Positions 1 through 15,164 of a DNA stretch of 64,000 nt are shown in pieces (within the stretch, counting starts at the first letter, position 1; each line of letters starts with the position of its first letter). Position numbers and translations under genes: made by a program. Source of the stretch: Cinclus cinclus (Eukaryota > Chordata > Aves > Passeriformes > Cinclidae); the NCBI RefSeq assembly GCF_963662255.1, contig NC_085056.1, positions 8,188,216 through 8,252,215 of the forward strand, written 5' to 3'. The notes beneath the pieces were generated by a model, which was not told the origin of the DNA, ran no database searches, and saw only the letters and a program-made list of their open reading frames with translations.

Positions 1-2329
1 GATCTCTTACAGTGTGTTTTGGCTTTTAAATTGGCCAACTTTAGGATAAAGGCGATTTTCCTCAAATGACTGAAAGGAGCAATCCCTCCCTACCTGTGAC
101 CAAATGAACACCGAGCATCTATCTGAATCCTCCTACCAGGCATTTTGCAAGTAGAGAAGACAGGTCTGAATTCAACACTCTTAGTGGAAAACTGCAGTCA
201 GTTGCAGGGAAAATTATTGACCACAACCAGCTACACCCCATAGTGCAGGCAAGGCCCTTCTGGGAGAGGAAGGTTAATACATTTACAGGGATGATTTAGC
301 TCTGGCATTCCTCCTGCATTTCTGAGCATCCATGTCTGGCACCATCCCTACTGCTGGGCTTGCCTCGGTAACTTGCCACTCACCTCACACACACTGCTCT
401 GGTTTTGATGGCTTCTCTCCCTACTTACCTCTAGTTCGCAAAACCCACCAGTGGTGCAGAGGCAGAAGCACTGAGGATACACAGAACTTTTGCTTCCTAG
501 CCAAACTCTGAAACAGGCAAAGGTACCTGGAGAGACAATCAACTCTTTAGGACACACAGCAGCCTCCCAGGGATTTCAGGAGCACAGTCATCCATCTGGA
601 GCTGGCTAGTCAGAACTTTAAAGGAGTTGCTTTTATCAAGACACATTCTCTGTTATTTGCTGACCACATAAGGCTACTGCAGAAGCCCCATTCAACTGCA
701 GATCTATGCATTACAATCAGCACAATCATGTATTGGTACTTTCTTTCACATACTGCATTGCCAGGGAAAGCCTTACTGGTATAACTCAAGCACAGCAGTC
801 TCCCATTACCTATGGATTTCTTAAAGCAACAGCTTTGAGGGATATGAGCAGAAACTACCCACTCCAAATGGCTGTTAGCGTAAACAACTGTGAGTGCTAA
901 CCCAGCTAAGATGTCGGAACTATCTGTTTCACTGGCAATCAATTTAGTGGAGCGTTCAGTCTGCTCACACATCAATCACTTCTGCGCTCTGATGTGACTG
1001 TGGGAGGAGAAGAAGGAGAACTACTGTTCAGGGCTGCTGGGCCCCAGCTAATGAAAACCACAAAAGTCTTCCTTCTGAGTAGAAAGCATCATATCTCTAA
1101 GAGAATGACAATGCAAAGAGAATACAGAAGCTGTTGGAGTAAGAATATAGTTCTCTGGGTCAGAATCATTCCCTCACTCTAACTCTGGGTGTCCACAATG
1201 TCTTTCTGCCTTGCCAGATAAAGCTTCATCTAGGGAGTGAAGCAGATTCCTTCATCAAAACTACAAAAATCAAAAGACGCAATCACCCTTACCTTAGGGA
1301 AAAAAAGAAACACCACTAACAAACCATAAAACATGGTAGCCTGCAATCAATGATATAATCTCATTTTCTTTCAGTCTTGCACTGGACAGGGATAAGGTGG
1401 AGAATAGGACCAACATCCCTGGATCTGCTCCTGTATTAGCTCCATTTTGAAGCTCTCAGTTTCAACGCCTGCCATTGCCGGTAAGGATTAGCCAGCAAAA
1501 TTGAAAGACATTGCTGGCAGTGAGTTGTAACAGTGATAGGTATCTCCTTCCCAAAAATTCTTCTCTGCTTAATCCAGCACTGTAGCAGCAGCAGCAAATA
1601 CTGCAGTGTCATACTGGCTCTGGAGAAAGCTTTAAAGCAATAGCTGGTCCTGTCTGCAAGGCCAGCAGGGTGATTATCCAGCATTAATGACAGGCAAGGT
1701 CTCTTCCTCTGCTTTCAGCTCTGCACACTCATCTTACCCCCTCAGAGGGATGCAGAAAGAACAGCCAGAGAGTTCAGGAGTCCAATCCAAGCAGGTTGTG
1801 GCGAAGAGGAAGAAAACCCAGGCTAACACTTTAACATCAATACAGTTATACTCACACACAAGCAGAGCAAAAAGTCAGGCTGAGTGCATTATGATGCTAC
1901 TGGACTGTCTAGCAGGAAATTTGGGCTTTGTTACAACGGGCTAACTTACATGGACTAAGACAAATGAGCAATCCAAAATCAAAACAAAAACTGGAACTAG
2001 GAAGTGATCAGCTTCAGTAACATCCAATATCATCATCAGAGAGAGCCATCCTCCATCAGGGGAAAAACCACTAATGCATTCACATTGGGAGTTGCTGGCT
2101 TGTTACAGAGCTCAAAGGACACCTGAGGTTCAACACAGCTTTCGAACTAAATTTGTACCAAACAAGAGGCAGGATGTAAAGGCAGAGAACAGGAAACACC
2201 CCTGAGAGAACTGATTGAGGACCAGTGCTTTCTGTGACCAGGCAGATACAGGAAGAAGTGAAACACAAACCCTGTAAAATCAGAAGAGTGCTAGTCCCAA
2301 GCAGGGGAGAGGTGGGGGGAGCCCAGCCA

Positions 2330-2960
2330 AGCAGAGAGGATTAGCACCAACACTGGCAGTGCTATTACTGCCATCCACACCCCAATTAGTGGCATCATTG
2401 GTCTGTGTGAATGGGGAACTTGCACTCAATTCGGCAGTTTGACAGGGTGTCACTGAACCACCTCACGTCCATATTTATCCAAGAGGCAAGTGCAGGAACC
2501 AGTTTTAATTAGAGCCTGTTTGACAAAGAATCGAGGGTATTACCCATGCTCTCACCATCAAGCGATAATTGAGATGTAATCGTTTAAACAAAGCGCAACA
2601 AGTGTCCATTTACCCAAAGCCATTGTTAAATATCCACTAAGAGATTATTTTCAAAATTATAATGTGCCATGAATATGCAAACCACTTTCCATCTTTAGAA
2701 TTGAAAAGAATAATCACCTTTAAAAAAACCACACCACCAAAAACCACAACTGAAAGCCAAACAGCTATTTTGCAGCAGAATTTGAAGAGCGTTTTAAACA
2801 TGCCAATGCTAATTTAAAAGGAGGGGGGAGAGAAGTGATGGCTCTGCTTTGGAGCCATTAAACTGTGTCTGGAAAGCCCTATTTTGTACAGCATTAGCCT
2901 GCTGTAAGTCTGTAATTATGAGGAGAATGTGTTAATTTTTAATTCAGATTGCTAACCCCT
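2330..2960. promoter_or_regulatory. Candidate conserved non-coding element in NUP93 intron 3
   Basis: The block is AT-rich, has no open frame, and is dense in developmental transcription factor motifs. Visible motifs are TTTTAATTAGAG near 2,502 (homeodomain TAATTA), CCATTGTTAAA near 2,621 (SOX), AACAAAGCG near 2,587 (SOX/TCF-like), and ATGAATATGCAAAC near 2,669 (octamer-like). There is also an imperfect mirror, CGATAATTGAGATGTAATCG, near 2,563-2,582. Similar texture resumes around 3,440-3,600 (GATGATTAATC, CAATTATCAATGC). Function is inferred from motif density only; conservation was not tested. Confidence 0.35.
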
Positions 2961-5900
2961 TTTTTATGTACAAACCCAGCATGTCAATCCCTCTTGCAGA
3001 TGACTGTAAGCACTGACATGACCAAATTCAGCCCTCGGTGGTAAAAGCACGCTCTCCCTGGGAGGTTTGGCACCGTGTGCTGGAAAGCAGTTCAACCTCA
3101 TAGTTAAATAGTTCTTTTATAAACTGTCACCTCAGCATCGTGGTAAGCAAATCCTCTCGAGCCACAGCCTATTAAACCAGAACCATATGGCCACTGATAT
3201 TCATACCTTCTTTTCAGCATTCTTTTCTCCGGCTGCTGGAAATCCTAAAACAGCTTCACAGGAAGCTGAATTCCCACATCCCTCACATTCCCAAACACAG
3301 GGAAGCACAAGATGAGGAAGTTAACCTAACACTGCCTGGAGGCCCTCACCAAGTTAATGGCTGTCAAACACTAAGCCCATCTTTCATCTCTTCTGACTCC
3401 TACAGATGCCAACAATCCACAGAGTAACTGGACTTAAGAGCATGCTTTGACACAGTCCAGCAATGAATTATTAACTCCAGAGGAAGCTGCAAAGTGTCAG
3501 CTAGGAGCAAACATGAGCCTTCTATGATGATTAATCAGAATGCAATTATCAATGCGCCTGCTTCTCACAAAATGTCTCCAAATTCCCCATCACAAAGTCC
3601 AAAAGACACCACACAGAAATAAACATCCACATGTACGAAAGCAGAAGAAATTCTGTGCTTTTACCCTTTGTTTCTTTAGGGTTGTATTTTCAGTTTGACG
3701 TGGTCTGCGAGAAGAAAGCTCTGCCTTGCCACCTGCATTACAGCAGCTGTACATGGACTTCCAATACTAACAGAACAGTCATATATGCAGTACCAAGTCC
3801 ATACTTTTAATTTCCACATCAATTCAATCCATCTTGGACTGGATAAAATGCAGTCACATAAACTTGCCTGCAGATTCAGGACCATCCTCAGCACAAGCTG
3901 TTTGCAGCCCAGGGCCGGACTGCGCACACAGAAGCAAGCAGCTGTGGCTCCAATCCTGCTCACCAGTAATAGATAAAGATAAATGCATTCAACCCTTATG
4001 ACAATGAATGCTACCCAAAAGGGCAATCCAGCCTCCTTCTGAAAGGCATGGGCCCACCCTGCCAGTTGGATGTAAGGTATGGACCTCTAGCAGCATCCCA
4101 ACATTCAGGAAGAACAGCTTGCTCAATTCGCTTGCCGAAGGAAACCAGACAGCTCCCTTTATTAAACCACAAGGTGCCAAGACACAACAAACACTAGTAA
4201 TGGACCTAAAAAGACCTGCTGAATCCCAAAATGCACAAGGATGTTGGCTTGGAATGGGGTGCCATGCCATTCTGAAATTAGTGAAAAGCCAGAATGAAGA
4301 CCGCATTTTAGGATTTTCTTAGATGAGAAGCTAAACTTGTGTTTTTCCTTTAATTACAGCAGCCAGCTCTGAAGAAAGTGGCATTAGAACTGCTGGCCAG
4401 CATGGAAAATGAATACTGTTTAAAGTGAACAACAGCAGTGCATGGCTGCTTTTTCAAACCATCCTTGTATGTAGTAATAATGTCAAGATAGACATGACTA
4501 GGACCATTACCAGTCTCTTATTAAAAACTTATCATGCCTTCTCTCAGTGGACTTCTCTCAGGCAGCTCCACACAGCACTGACTCCTTCTCTCTGCAAGTT
4601 TCCTTCTTCCTTCTGCATGACTGGCTAACCCCAAGCTGTCCCTTACCCAGCTGCATAACCCCGTCTGTCCCTCAGACAACATCTTCTTACCTTGTCTGTC
4701 CCCTGCACAACTGCATGGCCCTTCCTCCCACAGCACAGCCAGCAGACTCCATCCCAAGCTCCAGCAGACTCCACTGACTGCAGCTGACTCTCGACCACTC
4801 TCTTATAACACCCATTCTCATTGGACAAGCAAGGCTGTCTCCACTTCTCAGCAATCAGTACAACTGTAATTCATTGAGGAAAAATGCCTTCAGTACTATC
4901 CTTACAAACTATCTTCCCACACTTTTATTTCTCATAGTGAAAGTACAACTGAAATCAGTATTGGCATCTCGGCAGGCTTAATTAGAAGTCAGGTCTGCTC
5001 TATTCAGGTCTTTATACTGTGCTCATTACATTAATATTCAAGTGCCTTCCAGTCCTGCATTAAGTGACATGACTAACATCTGTCAATGTTGTTTGTTCTC
5101 TTCTCCATTTCCTGGAGGAGTGGAAATACAGTGCTCAAGCAGATCCACAGAACACCCAGCGACTGGGAAGGGAGATTCCTTCAGCCCTTGCTCACACAGA
5201 GCATGGCCATGTCTGTTTGGTTAATGGTTTTATATCATAGTCATCAGCAGAATGATTAAGCAGCTATACATATTAAAAGCACCAAGTCTCCTCCCAGCAG
5301 CATTTCCATGCAGGATTGACATGACTGTCAGACAAACAAAAGTCTGTCCTTTGTGGACCAAATTAAGTCATTTGGAGCTTTAGCATTTCATTTCTCTGCC
5401 TGAATCTCCTTGTCTTGTCATCTTACATTAGATAATACTGAGGATACAACTTCCAGCAGAGGAAATAAAAGCATCCATCTGTTGAATTTGACTGAAAGGG
5501 ACAACAAAGGTATGTACAACTCATCCTGCCCTTAAATTCCTTACAAAACACACATCTTAAAGATACAGAGCTTTCACCTGGATGTCAAAAGTAGAAGACT
5601 GAAGTCAGTAATTATTACTTTTGTACTCACGTGCCTTTCACCTTTCCTAATGATTATCTGCCTCTATCCTTCTGATGCTGACAAGTTACCATTATGTCAC
5701 CATTTCTTCCAAGTTATAACCCAATAATTCTTTGCAAAGACACTGTGAGGACACAGCTAGAGAATGGGAAGAGCTAAAAGGAAAAGAACTGGGAGGGATT
5801 GAATCTTAGACTCAAGCAAGATGATGAAGGATTGGCAATGCTACATGTCTTAAGGTCAACTAGCTGGGGTTAGGCAGATGCTTCTAGCGAAAGCAAATGC

Positions 5901-7764
5901 CTAGAGAAAGGCCAAACTCAAGAACATAAACTTGGTAAGGACTGGGAAACAATGAGCTGCAGGGGACAAGACAGGGGATAAGACTACCTTATCCTCATTT
6001 GTCCATCCAAACCCTCAAAACTGAAGGTAACAGAAGCCCACTGAAACTGAGTCACCAGCTGTTAAATTAGAAGCAAAGCAAGGATTCATTCCAGGCAAGT
6101 GAGGAGAATGCACAGAGCTTTCATTTAATGCAATGTGCATAGCCATACAAAATGGGGATTAGTCTTTCACAGAAAAAGAACAACCTTTTCAAGTGTATAG
6201 ATAAAGAGGCTCTCAGGAAGGGACAGTGGCTGACTCAGAAAACTATTAAAAGGACAAAATGACTTTCAAATAGAGGTCACTAGGTCAAACATGAACTTGA
6301 TCAGTAGTGGCCAAGACTAAAGCATCTAAAGACTGATTAGTGGTGTAAACAGCAATGTGTTGTTAATCCTCCTTGAGGAGCCTATATTGCAAAATCCATG
6401 CAGAAAACAATGCAGAATTTACTTTCTTTCCTGCCCCAGAGGAAGAGCCAGGTCTTAGGTGGGTACCCAGACACCAAGTGCCTGTCCCTAGTCAGTGCAG
6501 AAGTGAGACAGATGCACTGCTCCATTTGCTTAAAACGGCCAAGTTATTCCTTCTGGTTATGATACTCTATCATAGTGTGCTCACATGTTTGTTGCTGGAT
6601 AGATATCAGATATTGCACTCAACACCCACTTAGCATCTATAAACAAGCATTAAGATCACATTGCAGGTTTCCAATATTATTTTGTCAGAGAATTTCCTGT
6701 GAAAATACTTTGCTGATTCACCAAGGTCACACAACTTACATATTCATGAAAAACAGACCACCAAATGTCATTTATCCTTTCCTCCAACATGGCTCAGAAG
6801 AGGCTCCAGCTATCCCTAGAGGTCTTGCAGCACTGCAGACTCAGATGTACATTATGAAAAGCCTTACTGCAGAACATCCTTCCAGAGGACATCCAAAGAG
6901 GACAGACAGGATTCCAAAACATACATTTCAGTAATGAAAAGCAGTAAACACAATGTTTACTGCTCAGGAGGTACATCCAGTAATGCAGCTTTAACTTTGG
7001 GTGGTTATCAAGCACAACTTGGGTGTCTCCCATCTTCCTTCACAGGGAACCACAGCTCTAATATCATGCCATGCTGCAAAATACAGACATCCAGTAAAGC
7101 ATTATCCTTCTCACTCTTACTGGGCACTATAACACAGGCTGCAGATGTATTTACAGAGGGGGTTGTGTCAAACCACTCTTCACCTACTACTAAGCAAACA
7201 CTCCCTTATGGATTTGCAGTTTAAGCAGCACAGTCATCATTGCGTAGATCAATGGACACTTTTATATAAAAATATCTCTTGCTACTCAATTATGATATAG
7301 CATATTATTCATGTACTATTACTGAACTAGGATCCTACAAATAACATTAATTCCTGTGTCTATTTATTGAAAGCAAGGACATGCTGGAGGCAAAGATACA
7401 GAAGACTTTACTTCCTTTTTAAAGAAAACTTTCATTAATGTTTGTTCCAAAGAGATCCTGCAGCTCCAGAAGTTTAATACCACCCAAAATGCATTTTCCC
7501 TAGGGTCCTCCATTATCAGGAAGGGCCTTTCTTGCCAATCAAATCTTTGAAGAGATCCTCTTTGCTATCCAATTTGGGAGACTTAGATATTCAGCTTTTA
7601 AGGAATGCAATCAAATCCTGCCCCTTCCAGGCCTTCTGGGGCACCCATTAGTTCACCCTCCTGTAGGGAGGGAATTTACCATCTCTTCCTATTGCTAGTA
7701 TCTAAAAAAGCAGAATAGAGCAACTTAAATTGGCATTGTAATTATTTAAAGTCTAAAAATAGTT

Positions 7765-7800
7765 GTTGCCATAGCGTTAATTAAATTGCTATATGGTAAC
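7765..7800. promoter_or_regulatory. Inverted RFX-like half-sites around a TTAATTAA palindrome
   Basis: The sequence reads GTTGCCATAGC, then GTTAATTAAATT, then GCTATATGGTAAC. The right arm reverse-complements to GTTACCATATAGC, which matches the left arm apart from one substitution and a two-base insertion. GTTRCC is the half-site of the RFX X-box, and the centre is a homeodomain palindrome. It lies in NUP93 intron 3. Whether any protein binds here is unknown. Confidence 0.35.
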
Positions 7801-10800
7801 GTCCTTTCTTTTCTTTTAAAGCTGAACTCTAAGTAAATCAGGTAAGCTGAGACCATGCCATGTAAGAGTCCATGGAAAGTGAGTACAAATGATTAGACAT
7901 TGTATTGTACTCCAGACAAAGATGAGCTGAAAATCTCAAGTAGCTTGTTCTGTTCTCTCTTTCCCACTTGGTATGAAAGAGTTTCCAAACTGCTGCATCC
8001 TTTTGAAAAAAATCACCATAAAATTTCACAGACCAACCACAGTAATTGAATGGATATGAACTGCATAGGGCAAAATGAAAAACCTTTAAGTTTTTTTCCA
8101 TCATCTTCGTATGTTTTGGAAAGATGGTGCACAATTGTGATGGCCACCTCTGCACAGAAATATCAGATCTGGCAGACTATTCAAACAGGGGGATGGAGAA
8201 AGTCAGATCGCTGGAGAAATAAACACTAAGCCACAAGATATGCCATGGCAGATAAAAAGTCAAGTTCAACACAAATACCACCCCAAGTTTCATCTTAGTA
8301 ATTATACCACTCACACTGGTATTTGCTCAGAGATGGAGCAATTTCCACTACTACCCAGTGAGAGAAAAACTTTTTTTTGCAAAAATATAATAACTTATTT
8401 TAAAATGGTGGACTTTTAACAGGCAAAAACCATACCTTACAAAACTTCATTATTTAATAAAATGAAATGACAGCAAAGGGACTGCATCAAGTCCTGGCTA
8501 CAAGGCTACAAGCCAGAGGACAAACTTGTGGCTCCTCACTTTTTGTCAAGTGCTTCCCCTCATATCTGAAAGTGCAGAAAGCTGTTTTGGTCTCCCTTAA
8601 CTTCCAGTACTTCTAGCCACAGTGAAGTATTTAGTATTTGTGTAATTAGTGGTTTTCATAGCAGGCTGTAACAAACAGCAAAACTACCTGACAGAACCAG
8701 ATACCTGAAAATGTCCTTTTCCACCAGAAGTGTGGCCATGCCACCACCCAAGCCCACAGATAAACATAAACCAAAACAAGGTTAATATTTTCTGTTTTGT
8801 GAAGGTTTGTGTTTCTATAAAAGGTATAGATGGCTCCTGAAGGATCCCTGGTTATCTGTACCAGAGCAATTAAAAAGGAGAGGCTTGTGTAAGGAAAGGC
8901 TTCTGGGTTACCACAGTGGCAAGTAATTCATAGCAATTAAAGGTTTCACCCTGTCTACCTGATTAATACAAAAAAGTCACCCCAATTATCAGGACAGCTG
9001 CTTTCTACAGGATTATTCATCTGCAACAGCAATAGCATCAGACCTTCCACACCCACCTGTCCAAAACCTGATGTGGTCTTTTGTACAAACTGGACAACTG
9101 GCTATCAGTAGCATGAGCCTGAGACTCAAGCAGAAGGGACCAAGAGGAATGTGGACCATTAAACCACACTGGTAAGCATTGCAAGAACTGAGCACAGATT
9201 ACTGATGGTGCTGCAGGGAAAAAAGGGCATGTTTCACCTCACATCTGGAGAATTACACCGTGACCACAACAGACATGTTTTTATGAGTAGTGCTACTAAC
9301 ATGCAACACACTTGTGAAGCTATAAAAACAAACTTTCCCTTAGAAAAAATAATAACTATTTTTAAATTAATAAATTAGAGCATCCCTTAATGTCTGTTAG
9401 CAGCTCAGCAAATGGCTGGGCATGTCAAAGATCAAAGGTCAAAAATATCAAGAGGCGCACAAACCTCAAAACATTAGGATTTTTGTCAGCCTCCCTCTGT
9501 CTTCTTTTCAGTGTTTTCTGCTTTAGGGGTTCAATTCAGTATGTGAAGGTTAACAAATACAAAACAAGGAAACTTAAAACTTGCCTATTTATCTTTTTCT
9601 TTTAAACCCAAACCCCATTAGTACTTTTGGATAGACAAATTATATTATAAACATAGGATTTCAATATTCTGGCACCAAGCCACATTCTAATGGACATTCA
9701 AACACTAAGGAAATGGTTGTGCATTAAGCCTATCAATAAGTTAACAATCAATACTTCAGTACTGCAGTAAAAATACAATGCACCCTTTATAACTGTCACT
9801 GGCCTCATCCTTCCTTGTCAAGCTCAGCTCCTAATAAAAAAATAAGAGTCTTGAAGCAAAAAACTAAGCACATACTATTTCACAGTCATTAAGCACTTAT
9901 CTTAAAGTCTAGACCTATCTGGTCTTCTGAACTATACAGATTTTTGTTTTTCAATTGTGTTCTGACAGGGCAGAAGAGTCAGAAATAAAGAAGGACAGAA
10001 GTTCAGACACAAAATTAATCAAGCAGGTCAACAGGTAAGAGCATCAAAATAAAGAAACCTCAAACAGCAAAGCCCCAAGCAACTGCAGATTAGGAGCTGG
10101 TTCCAGCTTTATTGCCAAAAAGCATCCCAATCAAAACCAAAAAATCCCATCAAAGCACACTAACACTTGGGTTTTAATCCAATTCATAGATTTTAATTGC
10201 CTGCACCATCCCTCGACATATCCATCCTTTCACTTTGATCAAATGAAGCCAAAGGCAACCTCTGCAGAGCACGAGTTTTGGACATTCTCTGGAAATCATG
10301 ACCATCAGGCCATATAGCTCTGCAATAGAACACATGCTTTAAATTTAGTTAACTCTGGCTTCCCAGTCGCAGCCATGGCCATAATGCTAAGCCACCACTG
10401 TATTTCTTGACAGTGGAAAAAAGTCCACAGTTTTTGGATGCTTGGAGCAGATGTATGTGTCTGCTGAAAGGTTCAGGGTATACTTTACAGGAAGAAATTG
10501 TGGCAGACATTGATCCAATGCCATGAAACCTGAATGTAAAAACAGGAGGACAAAACCAATCAAATTGATCATTTTTTTCTCCACAGCCTAATAAGCTCAA
10601 TACTGAAATGGAACTTCATTGTGGAATGGCTAAGCCAGCCTAATAGTTTGGGTAAACAAGACAGCTAAATTCTCCATTTCCTTCTCCAAGTCCGCAAATA
10701 CACAGAGGGAAACAGATAATGATTATTTTAGAAATCCTTCCACAGATTCCTTACTTTTATTTGCTAAAGCCATCTTGTATCCCTGGGGCTTCAGCTATAA

Positions 10801-13800
10801 AAAAAGCCCAGAGCATGGCTGAGAATTTGGAAAGACTTTTTACTAATATTTTGAAGCCAGGATATCTGCATCTTGAGGTTGAGCTCTGCAGAAGCAGCCA
10901 ATGCTGCAAGCCTGGCAGGCAAGGGGCAGGAATGCCCAAGCCCTCAGAGATTATGGAGCAGTCTGCCAGTGCACAATCCAAGCTCAGGAGTAGGGTATGT
11001 GTCCAGCAACAGCCTAGTCCACACCTCTATTAGGTTTTGCTACTTCAACTCACTCTCTCTGCATCAGACACATCCTAAATAATCCATCTCAAGTGAGAGT
11101 CACCACACTACTAAATACTGCTGCATAAAATGATTATATCGGGTAGCAGGCAGTAGCTGTATTGACCAAAGTTTTAAACTACAACTCTAAACTGCTGGCT
11201 TAAAGGGTTTTTGCCACAATTACAGCTCAGAGCAGCAACTAACAGTCTCTGCACAATTTCAGCTCAGAGAAGTTGAAGATCTCCAGACCAGACTGGTGAC
11301 AACCACTGCAGCTATCTTAATGACAAAAGGGTGGTTTTAGCAGAGCTGCCAGTGGACAGGTGTCTGTAGCACAAACTTTCTTGTGGGAAAGGAACTTTCA
11401 TGTTTCTTTCTTGTTTCATGTGAGAAAGGAGCTCTGAGGATGGTCTGTACCACAGGGGCAGCCAAGGACTGTGCTGTTTAGCACTGCCAAAACAGAAAAC
11501 TACTGATGGAAAGAAACAACCTTGTTTTTTACATGGTCTGCTGGTATCTGAGGGGGGGACATTGGAGACCAGTTAAATGTTGCCCAATATTGATCAGGAC
11601 TGCAAACAATGAATAGGTCTGAGAAAATGGCAGAAAAGAACACATCCACATAAGCATCCGCTAGAGAATCTCAGAGTCTTGTGAGAGCAGTGGTAAACGC
11701 AACTTTCAATCCTCATCTGAAAAAACTGATGCATAGGAAGGCATTTCTTGAACTCAAAGTCAAGCATAAAAATCATGACAAAAACTGGATCAAAATCCAG
11801 CTTTCCCAATTTCCTGCAATGAAAAGCAGCTGCCACAGAAGGCCATTTTCTAAGTAAATATAAGCATCAGGGGGTGCCAGTCAGGAAAGGATCCAAAAAT
11901 TCAAGGGTCAGGTGCTATTCAATATTTGAATCAGTACAATAAAACACTGCATAAATATTTAAACTGGCACTCTTGCACCGAAATACTCTTGGAACATATT
12001 TCAGCCACTTGCTTTCAAAGTTTTTATCTGACATTCCCTTCTTCCTTCTGTCCTGTGGAACCCCTGTAAAAAAACCCATTCCATGTTCATCCACAACACA
12101 GCTGACAGCGGTTTGCTGGTTTGATTTGAATGTGCTGCTTTCAGTCAGCAAGTACAAATAGATAAACCTCAAGTGCTAAAATCCTGTATCCTTAGCTCTT
12201 TATGAGCTCTTTTTCTAAATCCACCTTCAGTTGCCCTGAGAAACTCAAAAAACCAAAACCAGAAACTCCAGAACACTCTCCATTTTTTATATCTTATTTA
12301 TAACCTCTGTCTTCAAAAGCTAATTCCTTGGGCTCCATTTTCAGTTGTTTTCACAACACATGCTATAAAACAATGTAAGATGCAATTTGTCATTAGATAC
12401 AAACTATGGAAGACACACATTTGCTTAGATCTCAGTATTAGATCTCAAGAAGTCAAAGGCCAGGGACAAATGCATTTTGACACTCCACATGCAATTGAAC
12501 CTCCCAATTGTTTTAGCCAGTCATTAATGTAAGTTATGATCTTGTAGGGCAATATTTCCCTACTGTCAGTCACTACCTGTGCTGCCCATCCCAGCCCCTA
12601 CTTTTAAACTATGTGACATTCAATGAGGTGGAAGTTGCTGTAACTGGAGGTAGAAGCCCAGCAGATATGCATTGCCAATAACTCACCTGGCTTCACACTC
12701 AATACACTGAATTGCAGCTCTGCTGGAGATTCCCATCCTGACATCTCCACAGTTACAATCAGTACTGGTTTGTATGAATCTGCTCCTACCTCAGCCTTCA
12801 TTTCCCTCTGCTTCCATGTCCTAGGCCTCTCAATGCACCTAAGCACCAAAATAGCTGAAGTTTCTCTTGAAAATAAAGTTTAAAAGTCTTTTAAAAGGTA
12901 TTGCAGTAACACATCCTAAGAATCACTAAGGGTTTTGGGAATAAACACATTAACTACCGACCACAGAAATTTGACATTGCATCTGACACCTGCAGAGTTT
13001 TGCTTCTGCTGGTAGCAACAGCTTGTTCAGCAGATGCTTCTAGTAGCACCTAGGCAAGTTGTTCAGAGATTAATAGCAAAACCAAACAAAAATTCAGACC
13101 CAAACCATACCCAAAAACCAAGGGACAAAAGACAGCTCTTTCAGTTTAATTAGGCTATCAGAAGTAACAATTAATTAAATGTTTAGCATTAATGCAAAAG
13201 GAAGTTCTGATGATCCCACAGCTAAGATTACTCTGATGGAATGTACCATCAAAATATATATCAAAATGCTCTGAATTCATACAAACACTTCAAAAGGTAA
13301 TTCTATACTTAAATTATTTCTACTCAAAATGGTCCTGGAAGAGTCCAAAGGAATTAGGTGTGAGACTGTCAGTCTGAGTAAGCAAAATTTAGTCTGTGAA
13401 GCTGTGCCTATCAAAATGCCCCAAATCCAGCATCCCTAAATATCAGCAAGAACTATCCAGCCTTCAAACACAAGCCCCAGACTCTCTTCACAGAGAGGAA
13501 TGCCCCGCTGACTGGTGGACTCAGCATACACCAGGGCAGGAAAGCCCAGAGATTCCCAGCTGCCTTCTGACAGCTTTCAAGAGACACAGTGTAACACCCC
13601 GTACATCCTGGACAGATTTCCCTGAGAGAAAATGGCAGAGCAAGGCAAAAGCAAGCAGAGTAACTCAGAGGAAACAAAGATAAAGGGAGAGCTAACAATT
13701 CTTCTATAGTGACTTACAAGGATGTAACAGAGTGACAAATTACCGTCAACTCTCGGCCAAAATTTGATACTACTAGTTGATGGGAATCATTTCCAGCTCA

Positions 13801-15164
13801 GTTTCCTCCTGCTCTAGCAACAAGCCAGAGGAGGTGTCCAACTTGAGTGCTTATTCTCATTATGCTAATTAATTTTTAAAAACCCAAAAACCAAAACCAA
13901 AGTTTTCCTCAGACAAGGAAAACAAAAAAACAAGACATCAGAAAAGGTAGAGAATAAGGCATCTAAGAGTATGATACCACAGACAAACAGCAAAACACTT
14001 AGCATAACTTTAGCTAATTATGCACAGCAATGTCATACACTTCATCTTGCCCGGAAATATGAAGCCAAAACATTAACCTCAAGTCAAACAGCAAAACAAA
14101 AATAAGAGAAGTGATACTGATTCACTGTATCTGTTGAGTAATCAACATTCTCACCATTAGCAATGAGCTGCAAATTTTCTGCATAAGCCATTTTTAACCT
14201 TGGAAAAATTAAATCAAGATAGAGGGGAACTAAAAGAAATATAGCAGGGCTAGATCTGTGAAAACTAAATGAAAACAAACCAACCAGAGTACAGGGTTCA
14301 AATGTGTAGTTCCCCAGTGAGATGGATCTCTGCATCCAGCTTCCAGCATTTAGCTTTCACTAAAACCTAAAGATGGTCACAGTCTCAGTCAAAAAAATGG
14401 CAAGTCTTTTGACTGATGCATTAGCCCTTATTTCACATTCATTAAAATCTTCAAGTTTTTGTATCTACTTAACAGACAGAGTAAAAAGATTTAAATATGC
14501 CATTTTCTGCTACAAGCCTTGGGGCAGGAAAAAAATAATGAATGTTTCAGAGCTACTGTAGGGTAACCATAGCAGGCAAAATCAATTACTGCTCAGAGGA
14601 TCTGGAGATAACACACAGGTTTTATCATCCATTTGAAATACAGTTTGGGTTTTTTTCCTTCTGCATTTCCTCCCCCATTCTCTTCAGAAATTTCTTTTCT
14701 CATACATTAAAATCTGGCCCAAAGAATCCTACTGACTTATGTTTAGAGATAAGGATTTGTCATGATACTGTACAGTATTCTCACCTATCCACCTCCATTT
14801 ATCTAAGATTAAAATCAAATCCCTCACAGATTACTACTTCGGCCTTTCACACCGAGTTTGGCTACACCAAACATCATTATCAGAAATACCAAACAAACGG
14901 ATGTTATCAACAACATTGTGTAAGCTGGACAGACACCCTCAAAAGAGAAACTGCAGGACATACTCAGGGAATTGTTAAAGCATGTCACATGGTCTGGGAA
15001 CACTTTTGGGATGAATAACATTAAAAAAAGGAACCAAGTAAGAGCTGGTACTAGAAATTAAGTAAGCGTTCTAGATGGAGAAGATCTTTAAATCCAGTTT
15101 GTATAGGTCTGAACAAAAAGGAAACAATGTCAGTGTAAATGATGCCAAGCTCAAAACCAATAAA

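Noticed and set aside
14542..15018. 158-codon plus-strand open frame
   Set aside because: AT-rich intron sequence, no recognisable domain, no start context; consistent with chance.
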